64,000 bases of DNA, from contig NZ_JACHXS010000007.1 of NCBI RefSeq assembly GCF_014192225.1, positions 1 through 64,000 of the forward strand. Direction: 5' to 3'. Made by a program: the position numbers and the translations under genes. Below the pieces are notes generated by a model. That model had not been told where the DNA came from and did no database searches. It saw only the letters and a program-made list of their open reading frames with translations. Shown piece after piece: positions 50,742 to 60,235 of the stretch; position 1 is the stretch's first letter; the number at the start of each line of letters is the position of its first letter. The stretch comes from Pseudoduganella umbonata (GTDB lineage Bacteria; Pseudomonadota; Gammaproteobacteria; Burkholderiales; Burkholderiaceae_D).

Positions 50742-52247
50742 TTACCCCAGCCGGTTGTCGGCGATGTGATAGTGGGGATCCTCGAACGCGTTCACCTCGA
50801 CCATGCCCTTGGCATTCGTCAGGATGTCCAGGCAGTCCGGGCTCAGGTGTCGCAGGTGCAGCGTCTTGCCGATTCCCTGGTAGCGCGTGGCCAGCGAGTC
50901 GATCGCTTCCACGGCCGAGTGGTCGACCACCTTGGCATCGCGGAATTCGATGACGACGTGCTCCGGATCGTTCTTCGGATCGAACAGCGCGGCGAAGTTG
51001 GCCGTCGAGGCGAAAAATAGCGAGCCCTTCAGCGTATACACCTTCCATCCCCGTTCATCGGTCGACACCTCGGCGCGGATCTCCTTGGCGTGCTGCCATG
51101 CGAACACGAGCGCCGCGAACACCACCCCGGCCAGCACCGCCACCGCCAGGTCCGTCAGCACGGTGATCACCGTGACGCCGACCACGATCACGGCATCCTG
51201 CCGCGGGATCTTGCGCAGCGTTTGCAGGCTGCCCCACGCGAACGTTTTCTCGCAGACGACGAACATCAGCCCCACCAGCGCCGCCAGCGGAATCGTCTCG
51301 ATCCAGCGCGACAGCAGCACGATGAAGCCCAGCAGGAACACGGCCGCCGTGATGCCGGAGATGCGGTGCCGCGCGCCGTTGTCGATATTGATCATGCTCT
51401 GCCCCACCAGCGCGCAGCCGCCCATCGAGGCAAAGAATCCGCTGGCGATATTGGCGAGGCCCTGCGCCATGCTTTCGCGGTTCGGCCTGCCCCGCGTATC
51501 GGTGATGGCGTCGATCAGGTTCAGCGTCAGCAGCGTTTCGATCAGGCCGATGGCGGCCAGGATCAGCGAATAGGGCAGCACGATGGACAGGGTATCCAGC
51601 GTCAGCGGCACCTGCGGCAGGTGGAACGACGGCAGGCCGCCGGCGATCGAACCCATGTCGCCGACCGTTTTCGTGTCGATGCCGAGCGCGGCCACGAGGC
51701 CGGACACGATCAGGATCGCCGCCAGCGATGCCGGCAGCACCTTCGTCAGCCGTGGCAACACGTAGATGATCGCCATTGTCAATGCCACCAGGGCCAGCAT
51801 GGTCCACAGCGCACCGCCTTGCAACCACTGGCCGGCCACCTTGAAATGCCCGAACTGGGCGATGAAGACGACGATGGCCAGGCCGTTGACGAAGCCCAGC
51901 ATCACCGGATGCGGCACCATGCGGATGAACTTGCCCAGCCTGAACGCCGCGAACAGCAGCTGGAACACGCCCATCAGCACCACGGCGGCAAACAGGTATT
52001 CGGCGCCGTGCGTGACGACGAGGCTCGTCATCACCACCGCCAGCGCGCCCGCCGCGCCGCAGATCATGCCCGGCCGGCCGCCCAGCGCGGATGTGACGAG
52101 GCACACGATGAAGGCGGCATACAGGCCCGTCAGCGGGCTGACCTGCGCCAGCAGCGCAAAGGCGATGGCCTCCGGCACGAGGGCCAGGGAAACGGTGATG
52201 CCGGACAGGACATCGGTGCGCAGCTGCGCCGGGTTCAATGCAGGCAT
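50742..52247 (-). CDS. SulP-family anion transporter
   Basis: Protein of 501 aa with about twelve to fourteen membrane helices and a C-terminal cytoplasmic STAS domain (about 410-500, EHVVIEFRDAKVVDHSAVEAI). Family marks: SGITVSLALVPEAIAFALLAQV, LYAAFIVCLVTSALGGRPGMICGA and the conserved FASMGGCALVGQSMINI segment. SulP members carry sulfate, bicarbonate or dicarboxylates; the substrate cannot be decided here. The ATG lacks a clear binding site and the leader is AT-rich. A family A palindromic repeat begins 41 bases upstream, so promoter elements must lie in or beyond the repeat. Confidence 0.9.
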   Translation of the reverse strand: MPALNPAQLRTDVLSGITVSLALVPEAIAFALLAQVSPLTGLYAAFIVCLVTSALGGRPGMICGAAGALAVVMTSLVVTHGAEYLFAAVVLMGVFQLLFAAFRLGKFIRMVPHPVMLGFVNGLAIVVFIAQFGHFKVAGQWLQGGALWTMLALVALTMAIIYVLPRLTKVLPASLAAILIVSGLVAALGIDTKTVGDMGSIAGGLPSFHLPQVPLTLDTLSIVLPYSLILAAIGLIETLLTLNLIDAITDTRGRPNRESMAQGLANIASGFFASMGGCALVGQSMINIDNGARHRISGITAAVFLLGFIVLLSRWIETIPLAALVGLMFVVCEKTFAWGSLQTLRKIPRQDAVIVVGVTVITVLTDLAVAVLAGVVFAALVFAWQHAKEIRAEVSTDERGWKVYTLKGSLFFASTANFAALFDPKNDPEHVVIEFRDAKVVDHSAVEAIDSLATRYQGIGKTLHLRHLSPDCLDILTNAKGMVEVNAFEDPHYHIADNRLG

Positions 52248-52287
52248 ATCGTAAAAAATGGGCTTAAAAATAAGAGAAAAAAAATTA

Positions 52288-52401
52288 GGGACGGACCGGG
52301 ACGCCGGACCGCCTGTTTTTAAGGAAATTTCCTTGAAAACAGGCGGTCCGGCGATCCGGCCGTCCCTATTTATGCCTATTTATGGGGGGTCCGTCCCTGT
52401 T
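52288..52401. repeat. Palindromic intergenic repeat, family A (copy 3)
   Basis: The core is an inverted repeat of 25 + 25 bases (52303-52327 and 52328-52352) with a single mismatch, centred on GGAAA/TTTCC, exactly the geometry of the copy at 48513-48562. It has a different arm sequence (GCCGGACCGCCTG). Outer modules: GGGACGGACC (52288-52297) on the left, GGCCGTCCCTA and GGGGTCCGTCCC on the right. It lies between the sulP start and the mrcA end. Confidence 0.9.
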
Positions 52402-52407
52402 CTTGAA

Positions 52408-54741
52408 TCAGAACAGCTCGTTCTTGACGGCGTCGCGCGCTTTTTCTTCTTCCGGCGTACCACGCGTCGCGCCTTCCAGGCTCTCGACGCCGACGCCCGG
52501 CGGATTCTCGGCATAGTAATAATCGCCGTTGGCCATCACGATCCCGTCCGGCACCGGCCGTTCCTCGACGGGGATGGTCTTCAGCGCTTTCTGCATGTAG
52601 CCGATCCAGATCGGCAGGGCCAGCCCGCCGCCCGTCTCGCGGTTGCCCAGGTTCTTCGGCTGGTCATAGCCGATCCAGGCGATGCCCACCAGCTTCGACT
52701 GGTAGCCGGCGAACCAGGCGTCGATCGAATCGTTCGTGGTACCCGTCTTGCCGGCCAGGTCCGGGCGCTTCAGGATCTGCTGGGCCTTCGCGGCGGTGCC
52801 GTAGCGCGCCACGTCGCGCAGCATCGAATCCATCAGGAACGCGTTGCGCTCGTCGATCACGCGATTGCCCTCCACGCCGGCGCGATCCGGCGCGGCCTGC
52901 GACAGGATGCGGCCGTTGGCATCGGTGACTTTCGAGATCAGGTAAGGCGTGACCTTGTAGCCGCCGTTCGCGAACACGGCGTAGGCGCCGGCCATCTGCA
53001 GCGGCGTCACGGCGCCGGCGCCCAGCGCCAGCGTCAGGTACGGAGGATTCTTGTCAGCTTCGAATCCGAAGCGGGTGGTGTAATCCTGGCCATACTTGGC
53101 ACCGATTCTGTGCAGGATGCGGATCGACACCATGTTCTTCGACTTCGTCAGGCCGCGCCGCATCGTCATCGGGCCTTCGTAGCGGCCGTCGTAGTTCTTC
53201 GGCTCCCAGGGCTGGCCGCCCGTCTGGCCGGCATCGAAGGAAATCGGCGCATCGTTGATGATGGTGGCCGGCGACAAGCCGCGCTCCAGCGAGGCCGAGT
53301 AGATGAACGGCTTGAACGACGAACCGGGCTGGCGCCATGCCTGCGTCACGTGGTTGAATTTATTGCGGTTGTAGTCGAAGCCGCCCACCATCGCCCTGAT
53401 CGCGCCATCCTCGGTGCTGGCGGCCACGAACGCGGATTCGATTTCCGGCATCTGCGTGATCTGCCAGTCCTTTTCCTCCTGCATCACGCGGATCACCGCG
53501 CCACGGCGGATGCGCTTGTTCGGCGCCGCCTTTTCCGACAGCCAGGCCTTGCCCATCGCCAGCCCGGCGCCGGTGATCGTGATCTCCTCGCCGGAAGCGG
53601 TCATCGCCGTCACCTTCGTCGGCGATGCCGACAGCACCATCGCGGCCACGATGTCGTCGCTGTCCGGGTGCTCGGCCAGTTCGGTCTCGATCACCTCGTC
53701 GGCCTCGGCACGGTTCTTCGGCAGGTCCACATAGGCCTCCGGTCCCCGGTAGGGGTGGCGGCGCTCGTAATCCATCACACCCTTGCGCAGCGCCAGGTAG
53801 GCGGCATCCTGGTCGGATTTCGTGATCGTGGTGAACACGTTCAGCCCGCGCGTATAGGTATCTTCCTTGAACTGTTCGTAGACGAGCTGGCGCGCCATCT
53901 CGGCCACGTATTCGGCATGCACGCCGAACTCGCTGCTGTCGGTCTTCACCTTCAGCTGTTCGTTCTTCGCCTCTTCGTACTGGGCCGGCGTGATGTAGCC
54001 CAGGTGCGCCATGCGCTGCAGGATGTATTGCTGGCGCGTCCTGGCCCGCTTCGGATTGACCACCGGGTTGTAGGCCGACGGCGCCTTCGGCAGGCCGGCC
54101 AGCATCGCCGCTTCGGCGATCGTGATGTCGCGCAGGTCCTTGCCGAAATAGATCTGCGCCGCCGACGCGAAGCCATAGGCCCGCTGGCCCAGGTAGATCT
54201 GGTTCATGTAGACCTCGAGGATCTGGTCCTTCGTCAGGTTTTGCTCGATCTTCCAGGCCAGCAGCGCTTCATAGGCCTTGCGCTTGAGCGTCTGCTCGCT
54301 GGAGAGGAAGAAGTTTCGCGCGACCTGCTGCGTGATCGTCGATGCGCCCTGGCGTGCACCGCCGGTGGCATTGTGGAATGCCGCGCGCAGGATGCCCAGG
54401 TAATCCACGCCGCCATGCTCGTAGAAGCGGTCGTCCTCGATCGCCAGCACGGACTTTTTCATTACGTCCGGGATGTCCTTGAAGCGCACCAGGTTACGGC
54501 GTTCCTCGCCGAATTCGCCGATCAGCACGTTGTCGGCCGAATAAATCCGCAGCGGCATCTTGGGCCGGTAGTCGGTCAGCGTATCGAGCGAAGGCAGGCT
54601 CGGGTAAGCCAGTGCCAGCCCGAACACGACGAGCAGCACCGCGACGAGCACCAGCCCGACCACCGAACCCAGTGCCATCAGCAGCAGATTCTTCGGAGAC
54701 TTGGACCTGACCTTCTTGGAAGCGTTGTTCGGAGGAGTCAT
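52408..54741 (-). CDS. mrcA: Penicillin-binding protein 1A
   Basis: Bifunctional peptidoglycan synthase of 777 aa. It has a short cytoplasmic Lys-rich N-terminus and a membrane anchor (about 18-45). The glycosyltransferase domain has EDDRFYEHGGVDYLGILRA (catalytic Glu near residue 100), GASTITQQVARN and KRKAYEALLAWKIE. An OB-like insert follows, then the transpeptidase domain with the SSFK motif near residue 471 and GKTGTTNDS near 664. The start ATG at 54741 (MTPPNN) was preferred over in-frame ATGs upstream, which lack binding sites. It is divergent from pilM, the conserved mrcA-pilMNOPQ arrangement. Confidence 0.95.
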   Translation of the reverse strand: MTPPNNASKKVRSKSPKNLLLMALGSVVGLVLVAVLLVVFGLALAYPSLPSLDTLTDYRPKMPLRIYSADNVLIGEFGEERRNLVRFKDIPDVMKKSVLAIEDDRFYEHGGVDYLGILRAAFHNATGGARQGASTITQQVARNFFLSSEQTLKRKAYEALLAWKIEQNLTKDQILEVYMNQIYLGQRAYGFASAAQIYFGKDLRDITIAEAAMLAGLPKAPSAYNPVVNPKRARTRQQYILQRMAHLGYITPAQYEEAKNEQLKVKTDSSEFGVHAEYVAEMARQLVYEQFKEDTYTRGLNVFTTITKSDQDAAYLALRKGVMDYERRHPYRGPEAYVDLPKNRAEADEVIETELAEHPDSDDIVAAMVLSASPTKVTAMTASGEEITITGAGLAMGKAWLSEKAAPNKRIRRGAVIRVMQEEKDWQITQMPEIESAFVAASTEDGAIRAMVGGFDYNRNKFNHVTQAWRQPGSSFKPFIYSASLERGLSPATIINDAPISFDAGQTGGQPWEPKNYDGRYEGPMTMRRGLTKSKNMVSIRILHRIGAKYGQDYTTRFGFEADKNPPYLTLALGAGAVTPLQMAGAYAVFANGGYKVTPYLISKVTDANGRILSQAAPDRAGVEGNRVIDERNAFLMDSMLRDVARYGTAAKAQQILKRPDLAGKTGTTNDSIDAWFAGYQSKLVGIAWIGYDQPKNLGNRETGGGLALPIWIGYMQKALKTIPVEERPVPDGIVMANGDYYYAENPPGVGVESLEGATRGTPEEEKARDAVKNELF

Positions 54742-55057
54742 GCGGGGAAAACCTTTGAAATTTTGTGCAGGCATTATAAGCGAGCCGCTCTTGCCAGCGC
54801 GCCACTCCGGCGCTGGTGAACAACCCGACAACTGTGTTAGCCGCCCGGCTACATACACGTCAAATAGTGTGGCTTCTCGCGCACATGAAAGTAATTGTGC
54901 TCCACGGAAATACCTTTACAGTTGCCCGCTGGAATTGCTAGCATCCATCTTGCCGTCCGGAATTATTCACGTAAGCGACGGTTTTCAAACGATTTTTTCA
55001 CTTTTTGCTAATTATTCCTGGGCGGTCTCCCTGCCGTGCCAGGCGGGGAACGCATCG
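54742..55057. promoter_or_regulatory. Divergent mrcA/pilM intergenic region
   Basis: This 316-base gap holds no gene. For mrcA (minus strand) a perfect TATAAT -10 lies at 54778-54773, about 32 bases before the start, with no good -35. For pilM (plus strand) TTTACA (54915-54920), 18 bases, TAGCAT (54939-54944) is a plausible promoter with a leader of about 110 bases. T-rich stretches between 54980 and 55015 precede the pilM binding site GGGGAA. Confidence 0.5.
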
Positions 55058-56182
55058 ATGATGCCAGACTGGAAGACGCTGTTCGGCGGTGCCGCGCCAC
55101 CGCTCGTCGGGCTCGACATCAGCAGCTCCGGCGTACGCCTGGTCGAACTGGCCGATGCCGGCAAGGAAGGCTTGCGCGTCGAGCGGTGCGCCGTCGAGCC
55201 GCTGCCGCGCGGTGCGGTCGCCGACGGCAACATCGAAAACCTGGACCAGGTGGTCGACGCGGTACGCCGCCTGCTGAAGAAAAGCGGCACCCGGGCGCGC
55301 CACGTGGCGTTGGGCATGCCGCCGGCCGCCGTCATCACGAAGAAGATCGTGCTGCCCGCGGGCCTTTCCGAGGAACAGCTCGAGGTACAGGTCGAATCCG
55401 AGGCCAGCCAGTACATCCCGTTCGCGCTGGACGACGTGAGCCTGGACTTCGACGTCATCGGGCCCATGGCCAGCTCGCAGGACGACATCGAAGTGATGCT
55501 GGCCGCCGCCCGCCGCGAAAAGATCGAGGATCGCGTCGCCGTCGCCGAGGCATCGGGCCTGAAGGCATCGGTGATGGACATCGAATCGTATGCCGCGCGC
55601 GCGGCGGTCACCCGCGTTGCGGCGCAAACCCCTGGCGCCGATGCGGGGCAGGTGATCGCGCTGTTCCAGATTGGCGCTTCGGCCACCCACGTTTCGGTGC
55701 TGATCGATGGCGTGACCGTGTGGGAACGCGAGCAGCCTTTCGGCGGCAATTCGCTGACGCAGGACATCGTGCGGGCCTATGGCCTGGCGTTCGAGGAAGC
55801 GGAGGCGCGCAAGAAGGCGTGGAGTTTGCAGGCAGCCGGCCAGGGATCGACCCAGCAGGCGGCCGCCGACCTGCCGGCCGGCTACGCGGCCGACGTGCTG
55901 CAGCCATTCCTGGAATCGGCCGCGCTGGAAGTCACGCGCGCCATCCAGTTCTTCTTCACTTCCACGCCCTACACGAAGATCGACCGGATCTTCCTGGCCG
56001 GCGGCTGCGCGATGCTGCCCGGCCTGCTGGACATCGTGGCCAGCCGCACGCGCATCGCCAGTGCGGTGGCGTCGCCGTTCCATGGCATGGTGCTGGCGCC
56101 GGGCGTGCGGGAGCAGCAACTGCGCGCCGACGGGCCGGCCTACCTGGTCGCCTGCGGCCTCGCCTTAAGGAGATTCGACTGA
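55058..56182 (+). CDS. pilM: Type IV pilus assembly protein PilM
   Basis: Cytoplasmic actin-like protein of 374 aa from the first of two adjacent ATGs. It has the ATPase fold signature VGLDISSSGVRLVEL at the start, then LGMPPAAVITKKIVLP, EASQYIPFALDDVSLDF, a phosphate-binding GASATHVSVL segment and the late FLAGGCAMLPGL. PilM binds the short N-terminal peptide of PilN and links the pilus motor to the alignment complex. TGATG overlap with pilN suggests coupling. GGGGAA lies 8 bases upstream. Confidence 0.95.
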   Translation: MMPDWKTLFGGAAPPLVGLDISSSGVRLVELADAGKEGLRVERCAVEPLPRGAVADGNIENLDQVVDAVRRLLKKSGTRARHVALGMPPAAVITKKIVLPAGLSEEQLEVQVESEASQYIPFALDDVSLDFDVIGPMASSQDDIEVMLAAARREKIEDRVAVAEASGLKASVMDIESYAARAAVTRVAAQTPGADAGQVIALFQIGASATHVSVLIDGVTVWEREQPFGGNSLTQDIVRAYGLAFEEAEARKKAWSLQAAGQGSTQQAAADLPAGYAADVLQPFLESAALEVTRAIQFFFTSTPYTKIDRIFLAGGCAMLPGLLDIVASRTRIASAVASPFHGMVLAPGVREQQLRADGPAYLVACGLALRRFD

Positions 56183-56841
56183 TGGTCCGCATCAACCTGC
56201 TGCCGCATCGCGAGGAAAAGCGCAAGCAGCGCAAGGCCGCATTCATGGCGCTAATGGTGCTGTCGGCGCTGGTCGGCATCGGCATCGTGCTGCTGGTGGG
56301 CGGCTACAACGCGCGCGCCATCGCGGTGCAGGAGCAGCGCAATGCCGTATTGCAGACGGCGATCGCGGCGCTGGACGGCAAGATTGCCCGCATCGCCACG
56401 CTGAAGCAGGAAATCGAAGCGCTGAAGGCACGCCAGCAGGCGGTCGAAGACTTGCAGGGCGACCGCAACCAGCCGGTCTACCTGCTCGACGAACTGGTGC
56501 GGCAGACCCCGGAAGGCATTTACCTGAAAGGCTTCCGGCAGGACGGGCAGCGCGTGGCGGTCGACGGCTACGCGCAATCGCAGGAGCGCGTGTCCGAACT
56601 GCTGCGCAACCTGTCCAGCGCATCGCCCTGGCTGGAACGGCCTGACCTGATCGAAGTGAAGGCGGGCGTGATCGGCCAGGCGAAGAACCCGCGCAAGGTG
56701 GTGGAATTCTCGCTCGTCGTCGGCATCAAGCGGCCGCGCGACAAGGATGGCGAGGATGGCGGCGATAGCGGCGGCAGTACGAACAACGGCGCGAACAACG
56801 GCGCAAACGGCAGCGGCAACGGTGCCGCGAAGGCGGGCTGA
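56182..56841 (+). CDS. pilN: Type IV pilus assembly protein PilN
   Basis: Protein of 219 aa. It starts with the PilM-binding peptide MVRINLLPHREEKRKQRK, then a transmembrane helix (about 21-41), a coiled coil (47-95) and a ferredoxin-like periplasmic domain. The last 30 residues are a low-complexity Gly/Asn/Ser/Asp tail not usual for the family, probably disordered. PilN and PilO form the inner-membrane alignment platform. The start overlaps pilM by one base. Confidence 0.94.
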   Translation: MVRINLLPHREEKRKQRKAAFMALMVLSALVGIGIVLLVGGYNARAIAVQEQRNAVLQTAIAALDGKIARIATLKQEIEALKARQQAVEDLQGDRNQPVYLLDELVRQTPEGIYLKGFRQDGQRVAVDGYAQSQERVSELLRNLSSASPWLERPDLIEVKAGVIGQAKNPRKVVEFSLVVGIKRPRDKDGEDGGDSGGSTNNGANNGANGSGNGAAKAG

Positions 56842-56842
56842 C

Positions 56843-57544
56843 ATGGCTTCTGCAAAGCACAGTGACAAGGCGGTCGACAAGACGATCGACCCGAGGCGCC
56901 TGGCGGACTCGCTGGGCGCGCAATTCCAGGGCCTGAACGGCGTGCATCCCGGCCAGTGGCCGCTGGCGCCGCGCATCCTGTGCGGCATCGGCGTTGCGAT
57001 CGTTGTAATGGTGCTGGGCTACTTCGGCTACTGGAGCAGCCAGTTCGAGGAACAGGAGGCGGGCGCCGCCCAGGAACAGCAGTTGCGCGACCAGTACCGC
57101 CTGAAGACGGCGCAGGCGATCAACCTCGATGCGCTGACGGCCCAGAAGGCCCAGGTGGACCAGTACGTGGTCCGCCTCGAGAAGCAGCTGCCCAGCAAGG
57201 CCGAGATGGCGGCCCTGCTGTCGGACATCAACCAGGCCGGCGTCGGCCGCGGCCTGCAGTTCGAGCTGTTCAAGCCCGGCCAGGTGGTCGCGCGCGACTA
57301 CTACGCCGAGCTGCCGATCGACATCAAGGTGACCGGCAGCTACCACGACATCGGCGCGTTCGCCGGCGACATGGCGAACCTGCCCCGCATCGTCACGCTG
57401 AACAACATGGAACTGGTCACGAACAAGGATGGCGCGCTGACGCTGAACGCGGTGGCCAAGACCTTCCGCTACCTCGACCAGGATGAAGTGGCGGCGCAGA
57501 AGAAGGCCGCGGCCGAGAAGAAGAAGAAGGGCGCGAAGAAATGA
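56843..57544 (+). CDS. pilO: Type IV pilus assembly protein PilO
   Basis: Protein of 233 aa from the ATG at 56843, one base after the pilN stop. It has a cytoplasmic N-terminus (about 1-45), a transmembrane helix (ILCGIGVAIVVMVLGYFGYW), a coiled coil and a PilO domain with YYAELPIDIKVTGSYHDIGAF and LPRIVTLNNMEL. It ends in a Lys-rich stretch. It pairs with PilN and binds PilP. Confidence 0.95.
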   Translation: MASAKHSDKAVDKTIDPRRLADSLGAQFQGLNGVHPGQWPLAPRILCGIGVAIVVMVLGYFGYWSSQFEEQEAGAAQEQQLRDQYRLKTAQAINLDALTAQKAQVDQYVVRLEKQLPSKAEMAALLSDINQAGVGRGLQFELFKPGQVVARDYYAELPIDIKVTGSYHDIGAFAGDMANLPRIVTLNNMELVTNKDGALTLNAVAKTFRYLDQDEVAAQKKAAAEKKKKGAKK

Positions 57545-58101
57545 AGCCGACGATGAAACAGGCGAGGCATCCCGCCGCGCTGCTGCTGTTCGCGTTCATG
57601 GCGACGCAGTTGACTGGTTGCGGCGACCGCGACGAACAGGAAGTGCGCCAGTGGATGAAGGAAGTGGACGCGACGACCCGCGTCGCCGTCAAGCCGCTGT
57701 CCGAGCCGAAAACGTTCGTGCCGTTTGCCTATGCGTCGGCCGAGGCGCCGGATCCATTCGACCCGAACAAGCTGGTGACCGAGCGCGCCGCCGCGCGCCC
57801 CGGCACCGGGGTGGCGCCGGACACGAACCGGCGCAAGGAACTGCTCGAAGGCTTCCCGCTCGACACGATGCACATGGTCGGCATGCTGAAGAAGGGCCGC
57901 ACCGTGCTTGCACTGCTGCAGATCGACCGTTCGGTCTACCAGGTGCAGGCCGGCCAGCGGCTGGGCCAGAACTACGGCATCGTCACGTCGGTATCGGAAA
58001 CCGCCGTGAACGTGAAGGAAACGGTACAGGATGCGAGCGGCGAATGGGTCGAGCGCATCGCCACGTTGGAACTGCAGGAAAGCAAGGAGAACCCCCAATG
58101 A
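57541..58101 (+). CDS. pilP: Type IV pilus assembly lipoprotein PilP
   Basis: Lipoprotein of 186 aa with lipobox LTGC at Cys27, a flexible Pro-rich linker containing DPFDPNKL (the usual DPF motif for PilN/O contact), and a C-terminal beta domain (MHMVGMLKKGRTVLALLQID, GQRLGQNYGIV) that binds the secretin PilQ. It overlaps pilO by 4 bases and pilQ by 4 bases (ATGA at each end). Confidence 0.95.
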   Translation: MKPTMKQARHPAALLLFAFMATQLTGCGDRDEQEVRQWMKEVDATTRVAVKPLSEPKTFVPFAYASAEAPDPFDPNKLVTERAAARPGTGVAPDTNRRKELLEGFPLDTMHMVGMLKKGRTVLALLQIDRSVYQVQAGQRLGQNYGIVTSVSETAVNVKETVQDASGEWVERIATLELQESKENPQ

Positions 58102-60230
58102 TCGCAATGGACACCGCGCGCCGCTTCGGCGCCGTGCTGGCAATCGCATCGACCTGCGCATTCGCCAGCATCCCGGCCCGCGCGCAGGCCGGCAATGCGA
58201 TCGAATCCGTGAGCGCCAGCCGGCAGGGCGCGAACGTGATCGTGAAGATCGCGCTCGACCATGCACCCGCCGCGGCACCGGTGGGTTTCGCCACCGCGAA
58301 CCCGCCCCGCATCGCACTCGATTTCGGCAAGACCAGCAATGGCACCGGGAAGACGGCGCAGGAGATCGAAATCGGCGACCTGCGCAGCGTGAACGCGGTG
58401 CAGGCGGGCGACCGCTCACGGCTCGTGTTCAACCTGAAGCGCGCGCTGAATTATGCGACGGTGGTGGATGGCAAGAACGTGATCCTGACGATCGAAGGAT
58501 CGGGCGGCGTGGCCGCGGCGCTCGACGCGCGCGGCGTGCCCGCCGCCGCCCCGGCGGCCGCCAAGGCAGCCGGCAAGCCCGTGCTGCGGGCCGTCGATTT
58601 CCGCCGTGGTACGGGCGGCGAGGGGCGCATCGTCGTCGACCTGCCGAGCAACGCCGTGGCGGTCGACGTGAAGCAGAACCCAAAGGGCGTCACCATCGAT
58701 TTCCTGAAGACGGGCCTGCCCGAAGCGCTGCGCCGCCGGCTGGACGTGACCGATTTCGGCACGCCGGTCACCCGCGTGACCACGGCGCCGCAGGGCGACA
58801 ACGTGCGCCTGCAGGTGGAAGCCGCCGGCCTGTGGGAGCAGAACGTGTACCAGAGCGATACGCAGCTGGTGGTGGAAGTGAAGCCGATCAAGGAAGACCC
58901 GAACAAGCTGGTGCAGGGTACCCAGGGCTACCGCGGCGAGAAGGTGTCGTTCAACTTCCAGAACATCGAAGTGCGCGCCGCGCTGCAGGCGGTGGCCGAC
59001 ATCTCGGGCCTGAACATCGTTTCGTCCGACAGCGTGACGGGCGGCCTGACGCTGCACCTAAAGGAAGTACCGTGGGACCAGGCGCTGGACGTGATCCTGC
59101 AGGCCAAGGGCCTGGACATGCGCAAGAACGGCAACGTGATCTGGATCGCGCCGAAGGAAGAGCTGCTGACCAAGGAAAAGCTGGAACTGGAGCAGCGTGC
59201 CCAGATCGCCGACCTGGAACCGCTGAAATCCGAAATCTTCCAGCTCAATTACCAGAAGGCCGAGGCGTTCAAGATGGTGTTCGGGCTCGATGGCGCCAGC
59301 GATGCGAAGAACCGCATCCTGTCGCGCCGCGGCAGCGCGATCATCGAGCCGCGCACCAACCAGCTGTTCGTGACGGACATCCCGTCGCGGCTGGAGGAAG
59401 TGCGCAAGCTGATTTCCAAGACCGACATCGCCACCAGACAAGTGCTGATCGAGGCGCGTATCGTCGAAGCCAACGATGGCTTTACGCGCAACCTGGGCGC
59501 CAAGCTGGGCTTCTCGGACTTCAAGGGCACCGCCGGCGGCAACCATGCACTGGTGTCCGGCAACATGACGGGCGCCGGCCGGCTGACGGGGCAGGTGGTG
59601 TCGTCGGAAACGTCCAACGATTTCGTCAACAGCCAGTTCATCAACCTGCCGGCGGCGCCCATCAACGGGGTGGCGGCGGGCAGCCTGGCCGTGAGCCTGT
59701 TCAACTCGGCCGCGAACCGCTTCCTGAACCTGGAACTGTCGGCCCTGGAGGCGGACGGCACCGGCAAGATCATTTCCAGCCCGCGGGTGGTCACGGCCGA
59801 CAAGTCGGTGGCCACGATCGAGCAGGGCTTGGAGCTGCCGTACCAGGTGGCCACCAGCAGCGGCGCCACGTCGATCGTGTTCCGCAAGGCCAACCTGCGC
59901 CTGGAAGTGATCCCGCAGATCACGCCGGACGGCAACGTGGTGATCGACGTGGACGTCAACAAGGACAGCGTCGGCGCCGAAACCCGCGCCGGCTTCGCGA
60001 TCGACACGAAGCACGTGAAGACCCAGGTGATGGTGGAAAACGGCGGTACGGTCGTGCTGGGCGGCATCTACCAGCAGACCGAGCGCAACAACGTGTCGAA
60101 AGTGCCGCTGCTGGGCGACGTGCCCGTGCTCGGCCACCTGTTCAAAACCACCAGCCGCACCAGCGAAAAAACCGAGCTGCTGGTGTTCATCACGCCGAAG
60201 ATCGTGGCCGACAAGCTGTCGTCGCGCTAA
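58098..60230 (+). CDS. pilQ: Type IV pilus secretin PilQ
   Basis: Outer-membrane secretin of 710 aa. Signal peptide (about 1-34, ending ARAQA), two AMIN domains (about 40-130 and 165-265) that bind peptidoglycan, an STN/N0 domain (VSFNFQNIEVRAALQAVADI), an N1 domain, and the secretin barrel with VLIEARIVEANDGFTRNLG, SPRVVTADKSVATIEQG and the terminal VPLLGDVPVLGHLFKTTS signature. AAGGAG 8 bases before the ATG at 58098 fixes the start. A family B repeat follows the stop. Confidence 0.96.
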   Translation: MIAMDTARRFGAVLAIASTCAFASIPARAQAGNAIESVSASRQGANVIVKIALDHAPAAAPVGFATANPPRIALDFGKTSNGTGKTAQEIEIGDLRSVNAVQAGDRSRLVFNLKRALNYATVVDGKNVILTIEGSGGVAAALDARGVPAAAPAAAKAAGKPVLRAVDFRRGTGGEGRIVVDLPSNAVAVDVKQNPKGVTIDFLKTGLPEALRRRLDVTDFGTPVTRVTTAPQGDNVRLQVEAAGLWEQNVYQSDTQLVVEVKPIKEDPNKLVQGTQGYRGEKVSFNFQNIEVRAALQAVADISGLNIVSSDSVTGGLTLHLKEVPWDQALDVILQAKGLDMRKNGNVIWIAPKEELLTKEKLELEQRAQIADLEPLKSEIFQLNYQKAEAFKMVFGLDGASDAKNRILSRRGSAIIEPRTNQLFVTDIPSRLEEVRKLISKTDIATRQVLIEARIVEANDGFTRNLGAKLGFSDFKGTAGGNHALVSGNMTGAGRLTGQVVSSETSNDFVNSQFINLPAAPINGVAAGSLAVSLFNSAANRFLNLELSALEADGTGKIISSPRVVTADKSVATIEQGLELPYQVATSSGATSIVFRKANLRLEVIPQITPDGNVVIDVDVNKDSVGAETRAGFAIDTKHVKTQVMVENGGTVVLGGIYQQTERNNVSKVPLLGDVPVLGHLFKTTSRTSEKTELLVFITPKIVADKLSSR

Positions 60231-60235
60231 AGCAT

